64,000 bases of DNA from JAWWPY01 sp963822825 (GCA_963822825.1 CAWGIW010000005.1:62001-126000); one strand, 5' to 3'; numbered from the stretch's first letter, positions 9,377 to 18,150 are shown. Notes: a model not told the origin generated them from the letters alone. A program made the numbers and translations.

Positions 9377-11602
9377 GTGCCGACCGGATGTCAGCGGAGC
9401 CTCGCCCGCCGCGGCCGTCTCCCGGCCGTCGTCGCCGGCATCGGCGTGGCCCTGCTCGCCGTGGCCTGCTCGGGCCCGGGCCACCCGGACGGCGCCGCCT
9501 CCTCGTCGTCCCGGCCGCCCTCGTGGTCCCGCCCGCTCTCGCCTGCCGCGCCCTCGCCGGCCCCGCAGGCCGCCACGACACTGCAAATCACCCCGGCCGC
9601 CTACCAACTGCCGGCCGGGATCTCCCGTGAGGCGGTTTTCCCCCAGGGACAGAACCTGCTCATCGTCGGTGGGCTCACGCCGCAGGAGACCTCGGCCGAC
9701 ACTGTGACCGCGCTCGATCCCGTGACCGGCCAGACCAGCCTGGCCGGACGGCTGGCCTCGGCCACCCATGACGCGGGGGCCGCCACCGTTGGCGGCCAGG
9801 CGCTGGTCTTCGGCGGCGGTGAGCAGACCAGCGTGGCGGCGGTACAGGCGATCTCGCCGCATGGCACCGCCACGGTGACCGGCCAGCTACCCGGTCCCCG
9901 GTCCGATCTGTCCGCCGTTTCCGTGGATGGCACCGCGTACCTGCTCGGCGGGTACGACGGCGCTACGTACGACGCGGCCGTGCTGGCCACCACCGACGGC
10001 CAGCGGTTCCGCACCGTGGCCAGGCTGCCCGTGCCGGTCCGGTACGCGGCCGTGGCCGCGCTTGGCGGCCAGATCTGGGTCTTCGGCGGGCAGGCCCCCA
10101 CCGGCATCACTGACGTGATCCAGCAGGTCAGCCCGGCCAGCGGTAAGGCCGCGGTGGTGGGCCACCTGCCGCGGCCGATGACCGGCGGGTCAGCATTCAC
10201 CCTGGGCGGGAAGATCTATGTCGCGGGCGGCCAGATCGCGGCGCCGCCCGGCGCAGGCACGACGGCCAGCCCCTCGGCGCCCCTGGCCACCAGCGGCGCG
10301 GTGCTCGGCCTTGACTCGGAGACCAAGACGGTCACGACCGCGGGCCAACTCCCGGTGCCGGTGGCCAACGCCGCTGTCGCGGTGCTGAACGGGACCGCCT
10401 TCCTGGTGGGCGGGAATAACGGGCAGCGAGACGTGCCGACGGTGACGCGAATCCGGCTGGTGGCGCTGTCGGCAGCCGCCCATCCAGCCGAAGCCGGCCC
10501 GGCCGGAGCGGGCCAGCCCCTCGGTGCCTCGGCGACCCCGGCCGCCGGGGCCGACAGCGCGGTCGTGGTGAGCGCGCCGTGGCTCGCCCCGGCGCGAGGC
10601 AGCGGCCATCTGATACCTGGCTCCGACCCGTCCGTGCTGCCCGGCGACGTCCTGATCGCCGATGACTGGAACAACCGGCTGCTGATTGTTGACCCGCGGG
10701 GACGCATCAGATGGCAGTTCCCCCAGCCGGGTGACCTGGCCCGGGGACAGTCCTTCCGGCTGCCTGACGATGCCTTCTTCTCCCCCGACGGCAGGAAGAT
10801 CATCGCTACGGAAGAGGACTACTCGGTCATCAGCGTGATCGATATCGCCACGCACACCATCGTGTACCGGTACGGAACGCCGGGGCGGCCGGGGAGCACC
10901 GCGAACCACGTGGCCAATCCCGACGACGCGATGCTCTTGCCAAGTGGCGGCATTCTCTCCGCTGACATCGAGAATTGCCGGGTCCTGCTGATCAAGCCGC
11001 CCGCCCACTATCCCCAGCGAATCATCGGGGAGACCACGAACGCCTGTGTGCACGATCCTCCGCACCGGTTCGGCAGCCCGAATGGCGCGTTCCCCGCCAC
11101 GGACGGCAATTACGTGGTGACCGAGATCAATGGCGACTGGGCGAACGAGATGAACCTGAAGGGCCACGTCTACTGGTCCACCCACCCGCCGGGCGTCGCG
11201 TACCCCTCCGACACCAACGAGATCTACCCAGGGCGGTTCCTGACCGCCGATTACTCCAGCGCCGGGCAGGTCGTCGAGTTCGATTCGCGCGGGAACCTGC
11301 TGTGGCGGTTCGGCGGGCTCAACCACCCGTCCCTGGCCCTCCCCCTCCCCAATGGCGACCTCCTGGTCAATGACGACTTCAACCACCGGGTCATTGTCAT
11401 CGACCCCACCCTGAACCGGATCGTCTGGCAGTACGGGCACACCGGGGTTCCGGGTACCGCACCGGGCTACCTGAACGACCCAGACGGAGTGGATGTGACA
11501 CCGCCGGACTCGATGCTGATCGCGCACGCGGCCACCATGGGGTCGTCCGTGGCCGGTCCCAGGGCCCCCGTGGCCATCCGCAGCCAGCCCGTGCCTGGCT
11601 GA
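9377..11602 (+). CDS. Putative lipoprotein: Kelch-type propeller plus NHL/PQQ-like propeller
   Basis: A GTG start is set by AGGAAGG 8 bases upstream. The N-terminus has Arg residues, a hydrophobic stretch (VVAGIGVALLAVAC) and a lipobox-like Cys at residue 31, followed by a Ser/Pro-rich linker, so it is probably a membrane-anchored exported protein. Residues about 75-360 contain Kelch-like repeats (YLLGGYDG, IWVFGGQAP, IYVAGGQI, FLVGGNNG). Residues about 410-740 form a second propeller with NHL/PQQ-like repeats (GDVLIADDWNNRLLIVDPRG, LVNDDFNHRVIVIDPTLNRI). The function is unknown. Joining two different propeller classes in one exported chain is unusual and suggests extracellular binding or sensing. 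Confidence 0.72.
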   Translation: MPTGCQRSLARRGRLPAVVAGIGVALLAVACSGPGHPDGAASSSSRPPSWSRPLSPAAPSPAPQAATTLQITPAAYQLPAGISREAVFPQGQNLLIVGGLTPQETSADTVTALDPVTGQTSLAGRLASATHDAGAATVGGQALVFGGGEQTSVAAVQAISPHGTATVTGQLPGPRSDLSAVSVDGTAYLLGGYDGATYDAAVLATTDGQRFRTVARLPVPVRYAAVAALGGQIWVFGGQAPTGITDVIQQVSPASGKAAVVGHLPRPMTGGSAFTLGGKIYVAGGQIAAPPGAGTTASPSAPLATSGAVLGLDSETKTVTTAGQLPVPVANAAVAVLNGTAFLVGGNNGQRDVPTVTRIRLVALSAAAHPAEAGPAGAGQPLGASATPAAGADSAVVVSAPWLAPARGSGHLIPGSDPSVLPGDVLIADDWNNRLLIVDPRGRIRWQFPQPGDLARGQSFRLPDDAFFSPDGRKIIATEEDYSVISVIDIATHTIVYRYGTPGRPGSTANHVANPDDAMLLPSGGILSADIENCRVLLIKPPAHYPQRIIGETTNACVHDPPHRFGSPNGAFPATDGNYVVTEINGDWANEMNLKGHVYWSTHPPGVAYPSDTNEIYPGRFLTADYSSAGQVVEFDSRGNLLWRFGGLNHPSLALPLPNGDLLVNDDFNHRVIVIDPTLNRIVWQYGHTGVPGTAPGYLNDPDGVDVTPPDSMLIAHAATMGSSVAGPRAPVAIRSQPVPG

Positions 11603-11608
11603 CCGGGA

Positions 11609-11830
11609 TCAGGCCCCCAGGTCCCCGGCACGCACCGGGAGCTGCTCAAGCAGATCCCGGGTCACGGCGGTGACCACGGCCACGGCCCGATCGAACGCAA
11701 CGATGTCGGATGGGACCGTGCGCCGGAAACCGCTCACTGTCCTGACGTACTCGAGCGCGGCGGCCCGCACATCCTCATCGGTTACGCCGTGAGCATATGG
11801 GGCCCGCAAGATCTTGATATCGCGGCACAT
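11609..11830 (-). CDS. DUF2277 small protein, copy 1
   Basis: A 73-residue cytoplasmic protein matching the DUF2277 pattern: MCRxIKxLRxPYA, then a conserved helix AALEYVRTVSGFR and a second helix FDRAVAVVTAVTRDLLEQL. Function unknown. A paralogue lies about 370 bases upstream on the same strand, with the same 13-base leader before the ATG (GTAGTTTCGCTTC here). Its stop is only 7 bases from the end of the convergent lipoprotein gene. Confidence 0.8.
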   Translation of the reverse strand: MCRDIKILRAPYAHGVTDEDVRAAALEYVRTVSGFRRTVPSDIVAFDRAVAVVTAVTRDLLEQLPVRAGDLGA

Positions 11831-11987
11831 GAAGCGAAACTACGCCACCGCGGCCCGCTGATGGCAGCTTTAAACGCGGCAATTGTGAACTGCCACGGGG
11901 AGCCGGCGCGCCGTGACACTCTGCTCCGAAAGTACTGAGCTGACCAGGGATAACGAGGATCGCCGCCCGCGGCCGCCCCGGCAGCGG

Positions 11988-12200
11988 TCACCGGGCCGCG
12001 CGCACGTCCAACTCGTCGAGCAGGGTCCGGGTGGCCTTCGCCACGGAGTCCACGGCCCGGTCAAACGCCTCTGTGTTGGAGCGGCTCGGCTGCCGGAAAC
12101 CGCTGATCTTCCTGACGTACTGGAGCGCGGCGGCCCGCATGTCCTCCTCGGTCACGTTCTCGGCATACGGGATACGCAATGTTTTGATGCTGCGGCACAT
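11988..12200 (-). CDS. DUF2277 small protein, copy 2
   Basis: A 70-residue DUF2277 member (MCRSIKTLRIPYAENVTEED, AALQYVRKISGFRQPSR, AFDRAVDSVAKATRTLLDEL). It is closer to the usual family consensus than copy 1, which suggests copy 1 is the derived duplicate. The leader GTAGTTTCGTTTC before ATG is nearly identical to that of copy 1 and lacks a clear Shine-Dalgarno sequence. It lies 9 bases from dapB on the same strand and may be co-transcribed downstream of it. Confidence 0.85.
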   Translation of the reverse strand: MCRSIKTLRIPYAENVTEEDMRAAALQYVRKISGFRQPSRSNTEAFDRAVDSVAKATRTLLDELDVRAAR

Positions 12201-12209
12201 GAAACGAAA

Positions 12210-12956
12210 CTACCCGGAGAGGCCGAGCAGTGGGTCCAGGCCGAAGGTCAGCCCCGGTGGCAGTGATGCCACGCCACGCACCCCGAGCAGCACGCCGGGC
12301 ATGAAGGACGCCCGGTCCAGCGAGTCATGCCGGATGGTCAGGATCTCACCGTGCCCGCCGAGCAGGACCTCCTGGTGTGCCACCAGGCCAGCCAGGCGCA
12401 CCGAATGCACGTGCACCCCGTCCAGCACCGCGCCCCGGGCCCCGTCCGCGGCCGAGACGGTGGCGTCGGGCGATGGTCCGAGGCCCGCGGCCCGGCGGGA
12501 CTCGGAGATCAGCGACGCGGTTCGCGCCGCGGTGCCCGACGGCGCGTCCACCTTGCCCGCGTGGTGCAGTTCGACGATCTCGACGGAGTCAAAGAACCGC
12601 GCGGCCTGGGTGGCGAACCGCATCATGAGCACCGCGCCCAGCGAGAAGTTCGGCACGACGAGCGCGCGGGTCCCGGGCGCGTCCGCCAGCCACTCCCTGA
12701 CCTGGGCGGTCCGGGACTCGTCGAACCCCGAGGTGCCGACGACCGTGTCCAGGCTCTGGCCGATGCACCAGCGCAGGTTCTCCATGACCGCACCGGGATG
12801 GGTGAAGTCGACCACGACATCGCATCCGGCCAGCGCGTCGCGCGAGTCTCCCACGTTGACCGCCGCGGCCACCTCCAGATCCGGCGCGGCGGCGACCGCC
12901 TGGCACACCTCGGACCCCATCCGCCCCTTGGCGCCGAGCACACCGACCTTGATCAT
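12210..12956 (-). CDS. dapB: 4-hydroxy-tetrahydrodipicolinate reductase
   Basis: NAD(P)H-dependent reduction in the diaminopimelate/lysine pathway. The Rossmann loop is GVLGAKGRMGSEV at residues 5-17; VVDFTHPGAVMENLRWCI and VVGTSGFDE are typical; the catalytic block is ELHHAGKVDAPSGTA, with the His and Lys of the active site. The 248-residue length is normal. It follows the M16 peptidase on the same strand, the standard actinomycete order pnp-M16-dapB. Confidence 0.96.
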   Translation of the reverse strand: MIKVGVLGAKGRMGSEVCQAVAAAPDLEVAAAVNVGDSRDALAGCDVVVDFTHPGAVMENLRWCIGQSLDTVVGTSGFDESRTAQVREWLADAPGTRALVVPNFSLGAVLMMRFATQAARFFDSVEIVELHHAGKVDAPSGTAARTASLISESRRAAGLGPSPDATVSAADGARGAVLDGVHVHSVRLAGLVAHQEVLLGGHGEILTIRHDSLDRASFMPGVLLGVRGVASLPPGLTFGLDPLLGLSG

Positions 12957-12992
12957 GACGTCAGCCCGTGTCCTGTCCGCCCAGTGCCAATG

Positions 12993-14297
12993 TCAGCCGA
13001 GGGCCTCGGCGAAGGCGGCCTCGTCGTCGTAGGGGCCGACCACGGCGAGCACCTTGGGCTGGGCGAGCACCTCGGCCGCGACGCGGCGCACGTCGTCGTG
13101 GGTGACCGCGCTGATCGAGGCGATGATCTCATCCACCGGCTCCAGCTCCGGGTAGGCCAGTTCGGCCTTGCCGAGACGGCTCATCCGCGAGGACGGGTCT
13201 TCCAGGCCAAGCACGATCGACCCGCGCAGCTGGCCCTTTCCGCGCTCCAGCTCAGCATCGTCCAGGCCACCCGAGACCATCTTGGCAATCTCGTCCCGGC
13301 AGATCGCGAGCACCTCGTCGGCCTTGGACGGCAGGCAGCCGACGTACACGCCCCACATGCCGGCGTCGGCGTGCTGGGAGGAGAAGCTGTACACCGAGTA
13401 CGCGAGGCCGCGCTTCTCCCGTATCTCCTGGAACAGGCGGGAGGACATGCCGCCGCCGAGCGCCGCGTTCAGCACGCCGAGCGCGAACCTCCGCTTGTCC
13501 GTCCGGGACAGGCCATCGCAGCCGAGGATCAGGTTGGCCTGCTCGATGCTCCGCGACACGAGCCTCACCCCGGTGTCCGTCTCGGCCAGTCCGGCCGATC
13601 CGCCCAGCCGCGGCCCGGAGGGCACCACGTCGCCGCTGAGGACATGACCGAACGACTGACGCACGGCCTCGACCACCTGGTCGTGCTGGAGGTTGCCCGC
13701 CGCCGCCACCACCAGGTCGGGCGGCGTGTACCGCGCGTGGTAGTGCTCCGCGATCTGCTCGCGGGTGATCGAGTTGATCGAGTTCACGGTGCCCAGGATC
13801 GGGCGGCCGAGCGGGGTGTCACCGAACAGCTTGGCGACGAACGCCTCATGCACGGTGTCCGAGGGATCGTCGTCGTTCATGGCGATCTCTTCGAGGATGA
13901 CGCCACGCTCGGCGTCCACGTCCCGGGGCTCGATCAGCGAGCTGGTCACCATGTCCGACAGCACGTCGATGGCCAGAGGCAGGTCAGCGTCGAGCACCCG
14001 GGCGTAGTAGCAGGTGTACTCCTTGCCGGTGAAGGCGTTCAGCTCGCCGCCGACCTCGTCCATGGCGGCGGAGATCTCCAGCGCCGTGCGCTTGGGCGTG
14101 CCCTTGAACAGCAGGTGCTCCAGGTAGTGAGTAGCACCGGCATGGGGCACGTCCTCGTCACGGGAACCGACGCCCGCCCAGATCCCGAACGCGGCCGACC
14201 GTACCGAGGGCAGCGACTCCGTGATGACCCTGAGCCCACCAGGGAGCACCGTGCGGGTGACGGCCTCGTCGCCACCCGCCTGCGGCTGCGTGCTCAC
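12993..14297 (-). CDS. M16 family zinc peptidase (pitrilysin-like processing protease)
   Basis: The inverted zinc motif HYLEHLLFKGT (HxxEH) lies about 60 residues in, with the distal Glu ligand in the ERGVILEEIAMNDD region; the 434 residues comprise the active and the inactive C-terminal half-domains. Orthologues sit directly after pnp in actinomycetes. The start is GTG 14297. Here the IS110 left end lies immediately upstream, so the GTG codon is supplied by sequence shared between the IS end and the original target. AAGGATGG in the IS end could act as a ribosome-binding site. The coding sequence itself is undamaged. Confidence 0.92.
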   Translation of the reverse strand: MSTQPQAGGDEAVTRTVLPGGLRVITESLPSVRSAAFGIWAGVGSRDEDVPHAGATHYLEHLLFKGTPKRTALEISAAMDEVGGELNAFTGKEYTCYYARVLDADLPLAIDVLSDMVTSSLIEPRDVDAERGVILEEIAMNDDDPSDTVHEAFVAKLFGDTPLGRPILGTVNSINSITREQIAEHYHARYTPPDLVVAAAGNLQHDQVVEAVRQSFGHVLSGDVVPSGPRLGGSAGLAETDTGVRLVSRSIEQANLILGCDGLSRTDKRRFALGVLNAALGGGMSSRLFQEIREKRGLAYSVYSFSSQHADAGMWGVYVGCLPSKADEVLAICRDEIAKMVSGGLDDAELERGKGQLRGSIVLGLEDPSSRMSRLGKAELAYPELEPVDEIIASISAVTHDDVRRVAAEVLAQPKVLAVVGPYDDEAAFAEALG

Positions 14298-14344
14298 TGG
14301 TGCACCATCCTTGTGTCGGTGGTTCTAGATGGACCACTGATGCA

Positions 14345-14500
14345 CCCGAGGTGCCGCCAGGCCACCGCCCTGCGCGCTTGACGCTGTTGACGTCCATCGT
14401 GAGTTATGCGGGGCCTGGCGGTTCCCGGGGCGTGCCGACCGTCGACAGGGCTGTGCGCCGCCGAGCGCCGAACAGTGAGCGATGCGGCAGCCACGTCCCG
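14345..14500 (+). ncRNA. Candidate bridge (seek) RNA region of IS110 copy A
   Basis: This is the non-coding left end of the IS110 element, where family members encode the guide RNA for transposition. Four short guide-like segments occur in the expected order. A possible left target guide TGCGCGCT (14371-14378) matches 7 of 8 bases of the left target plus core TGCGTGCT (14287-14294). A right target guide TCGTGAG (14397-14403) is the exact complement of CTCACGA at the target. A left donor guide ACAGGGCT (14445-14452) is identical to the element's right end before the core. A right donor guide CAGTGAG (14473-14479) is the exact complement of CTCACTG at the left end. RNA ends and secondary structure were not computed. 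Confidence 0.6.
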
Positions 14501-14551
14501 GCACCGAGACAAGGGTGCCTCCCCACTGGGATCAGCAGCGAGGAGGCTGTT

Positions 14552-15805
14552 ATGAAGTCTGCCCCATCCGCCCTGCCGGAGGAACCGCCGAACGGGCTGA
14601 CCTGCGGTATCGACTGGGCACGCGATGACCACGCGGTCGCGGTCGCCGATGCGCGCGGCCGGGAGGTCCACCGGTGCACGGTCGAGCACAGCGCCGCGGG
14701 CCTGCGCGCCCTGCTGGGCCTGCTGAGCAGGCGCGGCGTCAGCGAGGTCGCGATCGAACGGCCCGACGGCCCCGTCGTGGAAGCCCTGCCCGGGGCCGGG
14801 ATCACCGTGGTGGTGATCAGCCCGAACCAGGTCAAGAACCTGCGCGGCCGCTACGGCTCGGCCGGCAACAAGGACGACCGCTTCGACGCCTTCGTCCTGG
14901 CCGACACGCTGCGCACCGACCGCGCCCGGCTCAGGCCCCTCGTCCCGGACCAGCCGGCGACGCTCGCCCTGCGTCGTGCCTGCCGGGCCCGCAAGGACCT
15001 CGTCGGCCACCGGGTCGGCGTGGCCAACCAGTTGCGCGAGCACCTCAAGCGCGTCTTCCCTGGCGCCGTCGGCCTGTTCGCCGACCCCGGCTCGGCGATC
15101 AGCCTGGCGTTCCTGGCCCGCTTCGACTGCCAGGACCGCGCCGGCTGGCTCTCGCCCAGGCGAATGGCCGCCTGGCTGGCCGGCGTCGGATACTGCGGCC
15201 GCATCGACCCGGCTGTCCTGCACGCCCGCCTGGCCGCCGCTCCGCGCGGCGCCACGGGAGAGCACGGCGCCGCCGAAGCGCACGTCACCCGCGCCCTGCT
15301 GGCCGTCCTGGCCACCCTCAACGAGCAGATCAAAGCGCTGACTGCCCAGATCAGCGAGCAGCTCGCGCTGCACGCCGACCAGCACGTGTTCACCAGCCTG
15401 CCCCGCTCCGGCCGCGTCCGCGCAGCCCGCCTGCTCGCCGAGATCGGCGACTGCCGCGCCCGCTTCCCCACTCCCGAGTCGCTGGCCTGCCTGGCCGGGG
15501 TCGCCCCCTCCACCCGCCAGTCGGGCAAGATCCGCGCAGTCGGGTTCCGCTGGTCCTGCGACAAGCAGCTCCGCGACGCCGTCACCGACCTCGCCGGCGA
15601 CACCCGCCACGCCAGCCCCTGGGCCGCCAGGCTCTACGACAACGCCATCGCCCGCGGCCACGACCACCCCCACGCCGTCCGCATCCTCGCCCGCGCCTGG
15701 CTGTTCGTCATCTGGCACTGCTGGCAAGACGGCGTCGCCTACGACCCCGCCCGCCATAAGGCCCTCCAGCGCATCCTCGCCGAGGAAAAACCGAAGGCGG
15801 CTTGA
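14552..15805 (+). CDS. IS110-family transposase (DEDD RuvC-like plus serine domain)
   Basis: A 417-residue intact recombinase starting at ATG 14552 with AGGAGG at 14541-14546. The N-terminal RuvC-like DEDD domain begins TCGIDWARDDHAVAV, with further acidic residues in VAIERPDGPVVEAL and in NKDDRFDAFVLADTLR. The C-terminal Tnp domain contains SLPRSGRVRAARLLAEIGDC and LAGVAPSTRQSGKIRAVGFR, which hold the catalytic serine region. The stop at 15805 lies 10 bases from the element end, as usual for IS110. It acts with the bridge RNA encoded just upstream. Confidence 0.93.
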   Translation: MKSAPSALPEEPPNGLTCGIDWARDDHAVAVADARGREVHRCTVEHSAAGLRALLGLLSRRGVSEVAIERPDGPVVEALPGAGITVVVISPNQVKNLRGRYGSAGNKDDRFDAFVLADTLRTDRARLRPLVPDQPATLALRRACRARKDLVGHRVGVANQLREHLKRVFPGAVGLFADPGSAISLAFLARFDCQDRAGWLSPRRMAAWLAGVGYCGRIDPAVLHARLAAAPRGATGEHGAAEAHVTRALLAVLATLNEQIKALTAQISEQLALHADQHVFTSLPRSGRVRAARLLAEIGDCRARFPTPESLACLAGVAPSTRQSGKIRAVGFRWSCDKQLRDAVTDLAGDTRHASPWAARLYDNAIARGHDHPHAVRILARAWLFVIWHCWQDGVAYDPARHKALQRILAEEKPKAA

Positions 15806-15816
15806 CACAGGGCTAC

Positions 15817-18144
15817 TCACGAGTCGCGGTGCCTCCGCTCGCGGTGACGGGTGCGGTGACCTTCCCGGTCCCCGCCCTGGCCCGCGTGGTCACGGTGGTC
15901 GTCACGGTCGCCCCGGTCACGGGCGGGGGCGCCGTCCTCCTCGCCCGGGGCGCCGCCGGCCGCCTCTCGCTCGACGACTTCCACCGGAACCAGGGACAGC
16001 TTGCCGCGGTCGTCCACCTCGCGGATCTCGACCTGGATCTTGTCACCTACCTTGACCACATCGTCGACGTTCTCGATCCGGGCCCCGCCGTGCAGCTTGC
16101 GGATCTGCGTGATGTGCAGCAGCCCGTCCTTGCCGGGCAGCAGCGAGATGAACGCGCCGAACGTGGTCGTCTTCACCACGGTGCCGAGGAACCGCTCCCC
16201 GACCTCGGGGATGTGCGGGTTGGCGATGGCGTTGATCGTGGCCCGGGCCGCCTCGGCCGAGGGACCGTCGGTGGCACCGATGTAGATGGTGCCGTCGTCC
16301 TCGATCGTGATCTCGGCGCCGGTGTCCTCCTGGATCGAATTGATCATCTTGCCCTTGGGCCCGATCACCTCGCCGATCTTGTCCACCGGGACCTTGATCG
16401 TGATGATCCGCGGTGCCTGCGGGCTCATCTCGCCTGGCTCGTCAATGGCCTCGCGCATGACGTCGAGGATCGTGAGCCTGGCCCCGCGCGCCTGCTTCAG
16501 CGCCTCGGCCAGCACGGAAGCGGGGATCCCGTCCAGCTTGGTGTCCAGCTGGAGGGCCGTGATCACATCCTTCGTCCCGGCCACCTTGAAGTCCATGTCG
16601 CCGAACGCGTCCTCGGCACCCAGGATGTCGGTGAGGGTCACGTACTTCCCACCCTCGTGGATCAGGCCCATGGCGATGCCGGAGACCATGTCCTTCAGTG
16701 GCACGCCCGCATCGAGCAGGGACATGGTGGACGCGCAGACCGAGCCCATGGACGTGGAACCGTTGGACGCGATGGCCTCGGAGACCTGGCGGATCGCGTA
16801 AGGGAACTCTTCCCGCGGCGGCAGCACCGGAATCAGCGCGCGCTCGGCGAGCGCGCCATGGCCGATCTCACGGCGCTTGGGCGAGCCGACCCGCCCGGTC
16901 TCCCCGGTGGAGTACGGCGGCATGTTGTAGTTGTGCATGTACCGCTTGGTCCGCTCCGGGTTGAGCGTGTCGATCATCTGCTCCATGCGGAGCATGTTCA
17001 GCGTGGTGACACCGAGCACTTGCGTCTCGCCGCGCTCGAACAGCGCCGACCCGTGCACCCGGGGCAGCACGTGCGCCTCGGCGGACAGCTGCCGGATGTC
17101 GGTGAGCCCGCGCCCGTCGATGCGCAATCCATCACTGATGATCCGCTCGCGGACCAGCTTCTTGGTGAGCGCGCGGAAGGCGCCGCTGATCTCCTTCTCG
17201 CGGCCCTCGAACTGGCTGGCCAGCTTCTCGGTGGCCAGGGCCTTGACCCGGTCGCTCTCGGCGTCACGCGCCTGCTTGCCGGCGATCGTGAGGGCCGCCG
17301 CCAGTTCGCCGGAGACCGACTCGGCTAGGGCGTCGTACACGTCCTGCTGGTACTCCAGGAAGACAGGGAACTCCGCGGTCTCCTTGGCGGCCTGGTCAGC
17401 GATCTGCTGCTGCGCCTCGCAGAGCACCTTGATGAACGGCTTGGCCGCTTCCAGGCCCTCCGGAATCGTGTCCTCGGTCGGGGCGACGGCCCCGCTGCCG
17501 GGGTCGGCGAGCAGGCCCAGCGTGCCCGGCGTGGACTCGGCCTCCACCATCATGATCGCCACATCGCCGTCCGGGAGGACCCGGCCCGCGACGACCATGT
17601 CGAACGTGGCTTCCGCCAGCTGGGGATGCGTCGGGAAGGCCACCCACTGACCCTTGATCAGGGCGACCCGGACACCGCCGATCGGCCCGGAGAAAGGCAG
17701 CCCAGAGAGCTGCGTGGACAGCGAGGCGGCGTTGATGGCCACGACGTCGTACAGGTGCTCAGGGTGCAGGGCCATGATCGTCTCGACGATCTGGACCTCG
17801 TTGCGCAGGCCCTTCACGAACGACGGCCGCAGCGGCCGGTCGATCAGCCGGCAGGTGAGGATCGCATCCTCGGAAGGACGGCCCTCCCGGCGGAAGAACG
17901 AGCCCGGAATCCGGCCCGCCGCGTACATCTTCTCCTCGACATCCACCGTGAGAGGGAAGAAGTCGAGTCCCTCCTTGGGGTGCTTGGACATGGTGGTCGC
18001 GGACAGGACCATGGTCTCGTCGTCGAGATAGACGACGGCGGAGCCTGCGGCGAGGCGGGCCAGTTTGCCCGTCTCGAACCTCAGCGTATGAGTGCCGAAT
18101 GGGCCGTTGTCAATGACGGCTTCGGCGGTATGCACACCCTCCAC
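15817..18144 (-). CDS. pnp: Polyribonucleotide nucleotidyltransferase (PNPase)
   Basis: 3'-5' phosphorolytic exoribonuclease and polymerase of RNA turnover. It has two RNase PH domains (AEAVIDNGPFGTHTLRFETG; GRIPGSFFRREGRPSEDAIL; second around DIRQLSAEAHVLPRVHGSAL), then KH (ITIKVPVDKIGEVIGPKGKM) and S1 (VGERFLGTVVKTTTFGAFIS) domains, and an Arg/Asp/His-rich tail. GTG 18144 is chosen because AAGGAGG lies 8 bases upstream and the product (about 775 residues) then matches the family; the frame runs open further upstream. Its TGA stop uses one base of the IS110 CT core, so the insertion left the protein unchanged. The gene follows rpsO as usual. Confidence 0.95.
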   Translation of the reverse strand: MEGVHTAEAVIDNGPFGTHTLRFETGKLARLAAGSAVVYLDDETMVLSATTMSKHPKEGLDFFPLTVDVEEKMYAAGRIPGSFFRREGRPSEDAILTCRLIDRPLRPSFVKGLRNEVQIVETIMALHPEHLYDVVAINAASLSTQLSGLPFSGPIGGVRVALIKGQWVAFPTHPQLAEATFDMVVAGRVLPDGDVAIMMVEAESTPGTLGLLADPGSGAVAPTEDTIPEGLEAAKPFIKVLCEAQQQIADQAAKETAEFPVFLEYQQDVYDALAESVSGELAAALTIAGKQARDAESDRVKALATEKLASQFEGREKEISGAFRALTKKLVRERIISDGLRIDGRGLTDIRQLSAEAHVLPRVHGSALFERGETQVLGVTTLNMLRMEQMIDTLNPERTKRYMHNYNMPPYSTGETGRVGSPKRREIGHGALAERALIPVLPPREEFPYAIRQVSEAIASNGSTSMGSVCASTMSLLDAGVPLKDMVSGIAMGLIHEGGKYVTLTDILGAEDAFGDMDFKVAGTKDVITALQLDTKLDGIPASVLAEALKQARGARLTILDVMREAIDEPGEMSPQAPRIITIKVPVDKIGEVIGPKGKMINSIQEDTGAEITIEDDGTIYIGATDGPSAEAARATINAIANPHIPEVGERFLGTVVKTTTFGAFISLLPGKDGLLHITQIRKLHGGARIENVDDVVKVGDKIQVEIREVDDRGKLSLVPVEVVEREAAGGAPGEEDGAPARDRGDRDDHRDHAGQGGDREGHRTRHRERRHRDS

Positions 18145-18150
18145 GGGTGA

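Larger units (their letters stand above)
14293..15815 (+). mobile_element. IS110-family insertion sequence, copy A (intact)
   Basis: About 1.52 kb. Ends were set by comparison with copy B at 39972-41495. Left junction: ...GCGTG-CT-CACTGGTGC; right junction: ...AGGGCTA-CT-CACGAG. The element has no long terminal inverted repeats, as expected for this family. A CT dinucleotide core at both junctions (14293-14294 and 15816-15817) and a long non-coding left end before the transposase fit the IS110 group. Removing the element rebuilds ...CTGCGTG-CT-CACGAGTCG, in which the pnp stop overlaps the M16 start. Confidence 0.85.

Noticed and set aside
14294..15820. 508-codon open frame antisense to the IS110 transposase
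   Set aside because: Shadow of the transposase; composition and lack of motifs argue against coding.
15802..17328. 508-codon open frame antisense to pnp
   Set aside because: Antisense shadow with His/Asp/Leu/Gly-rich composition typical of reversed GC-rich codons.
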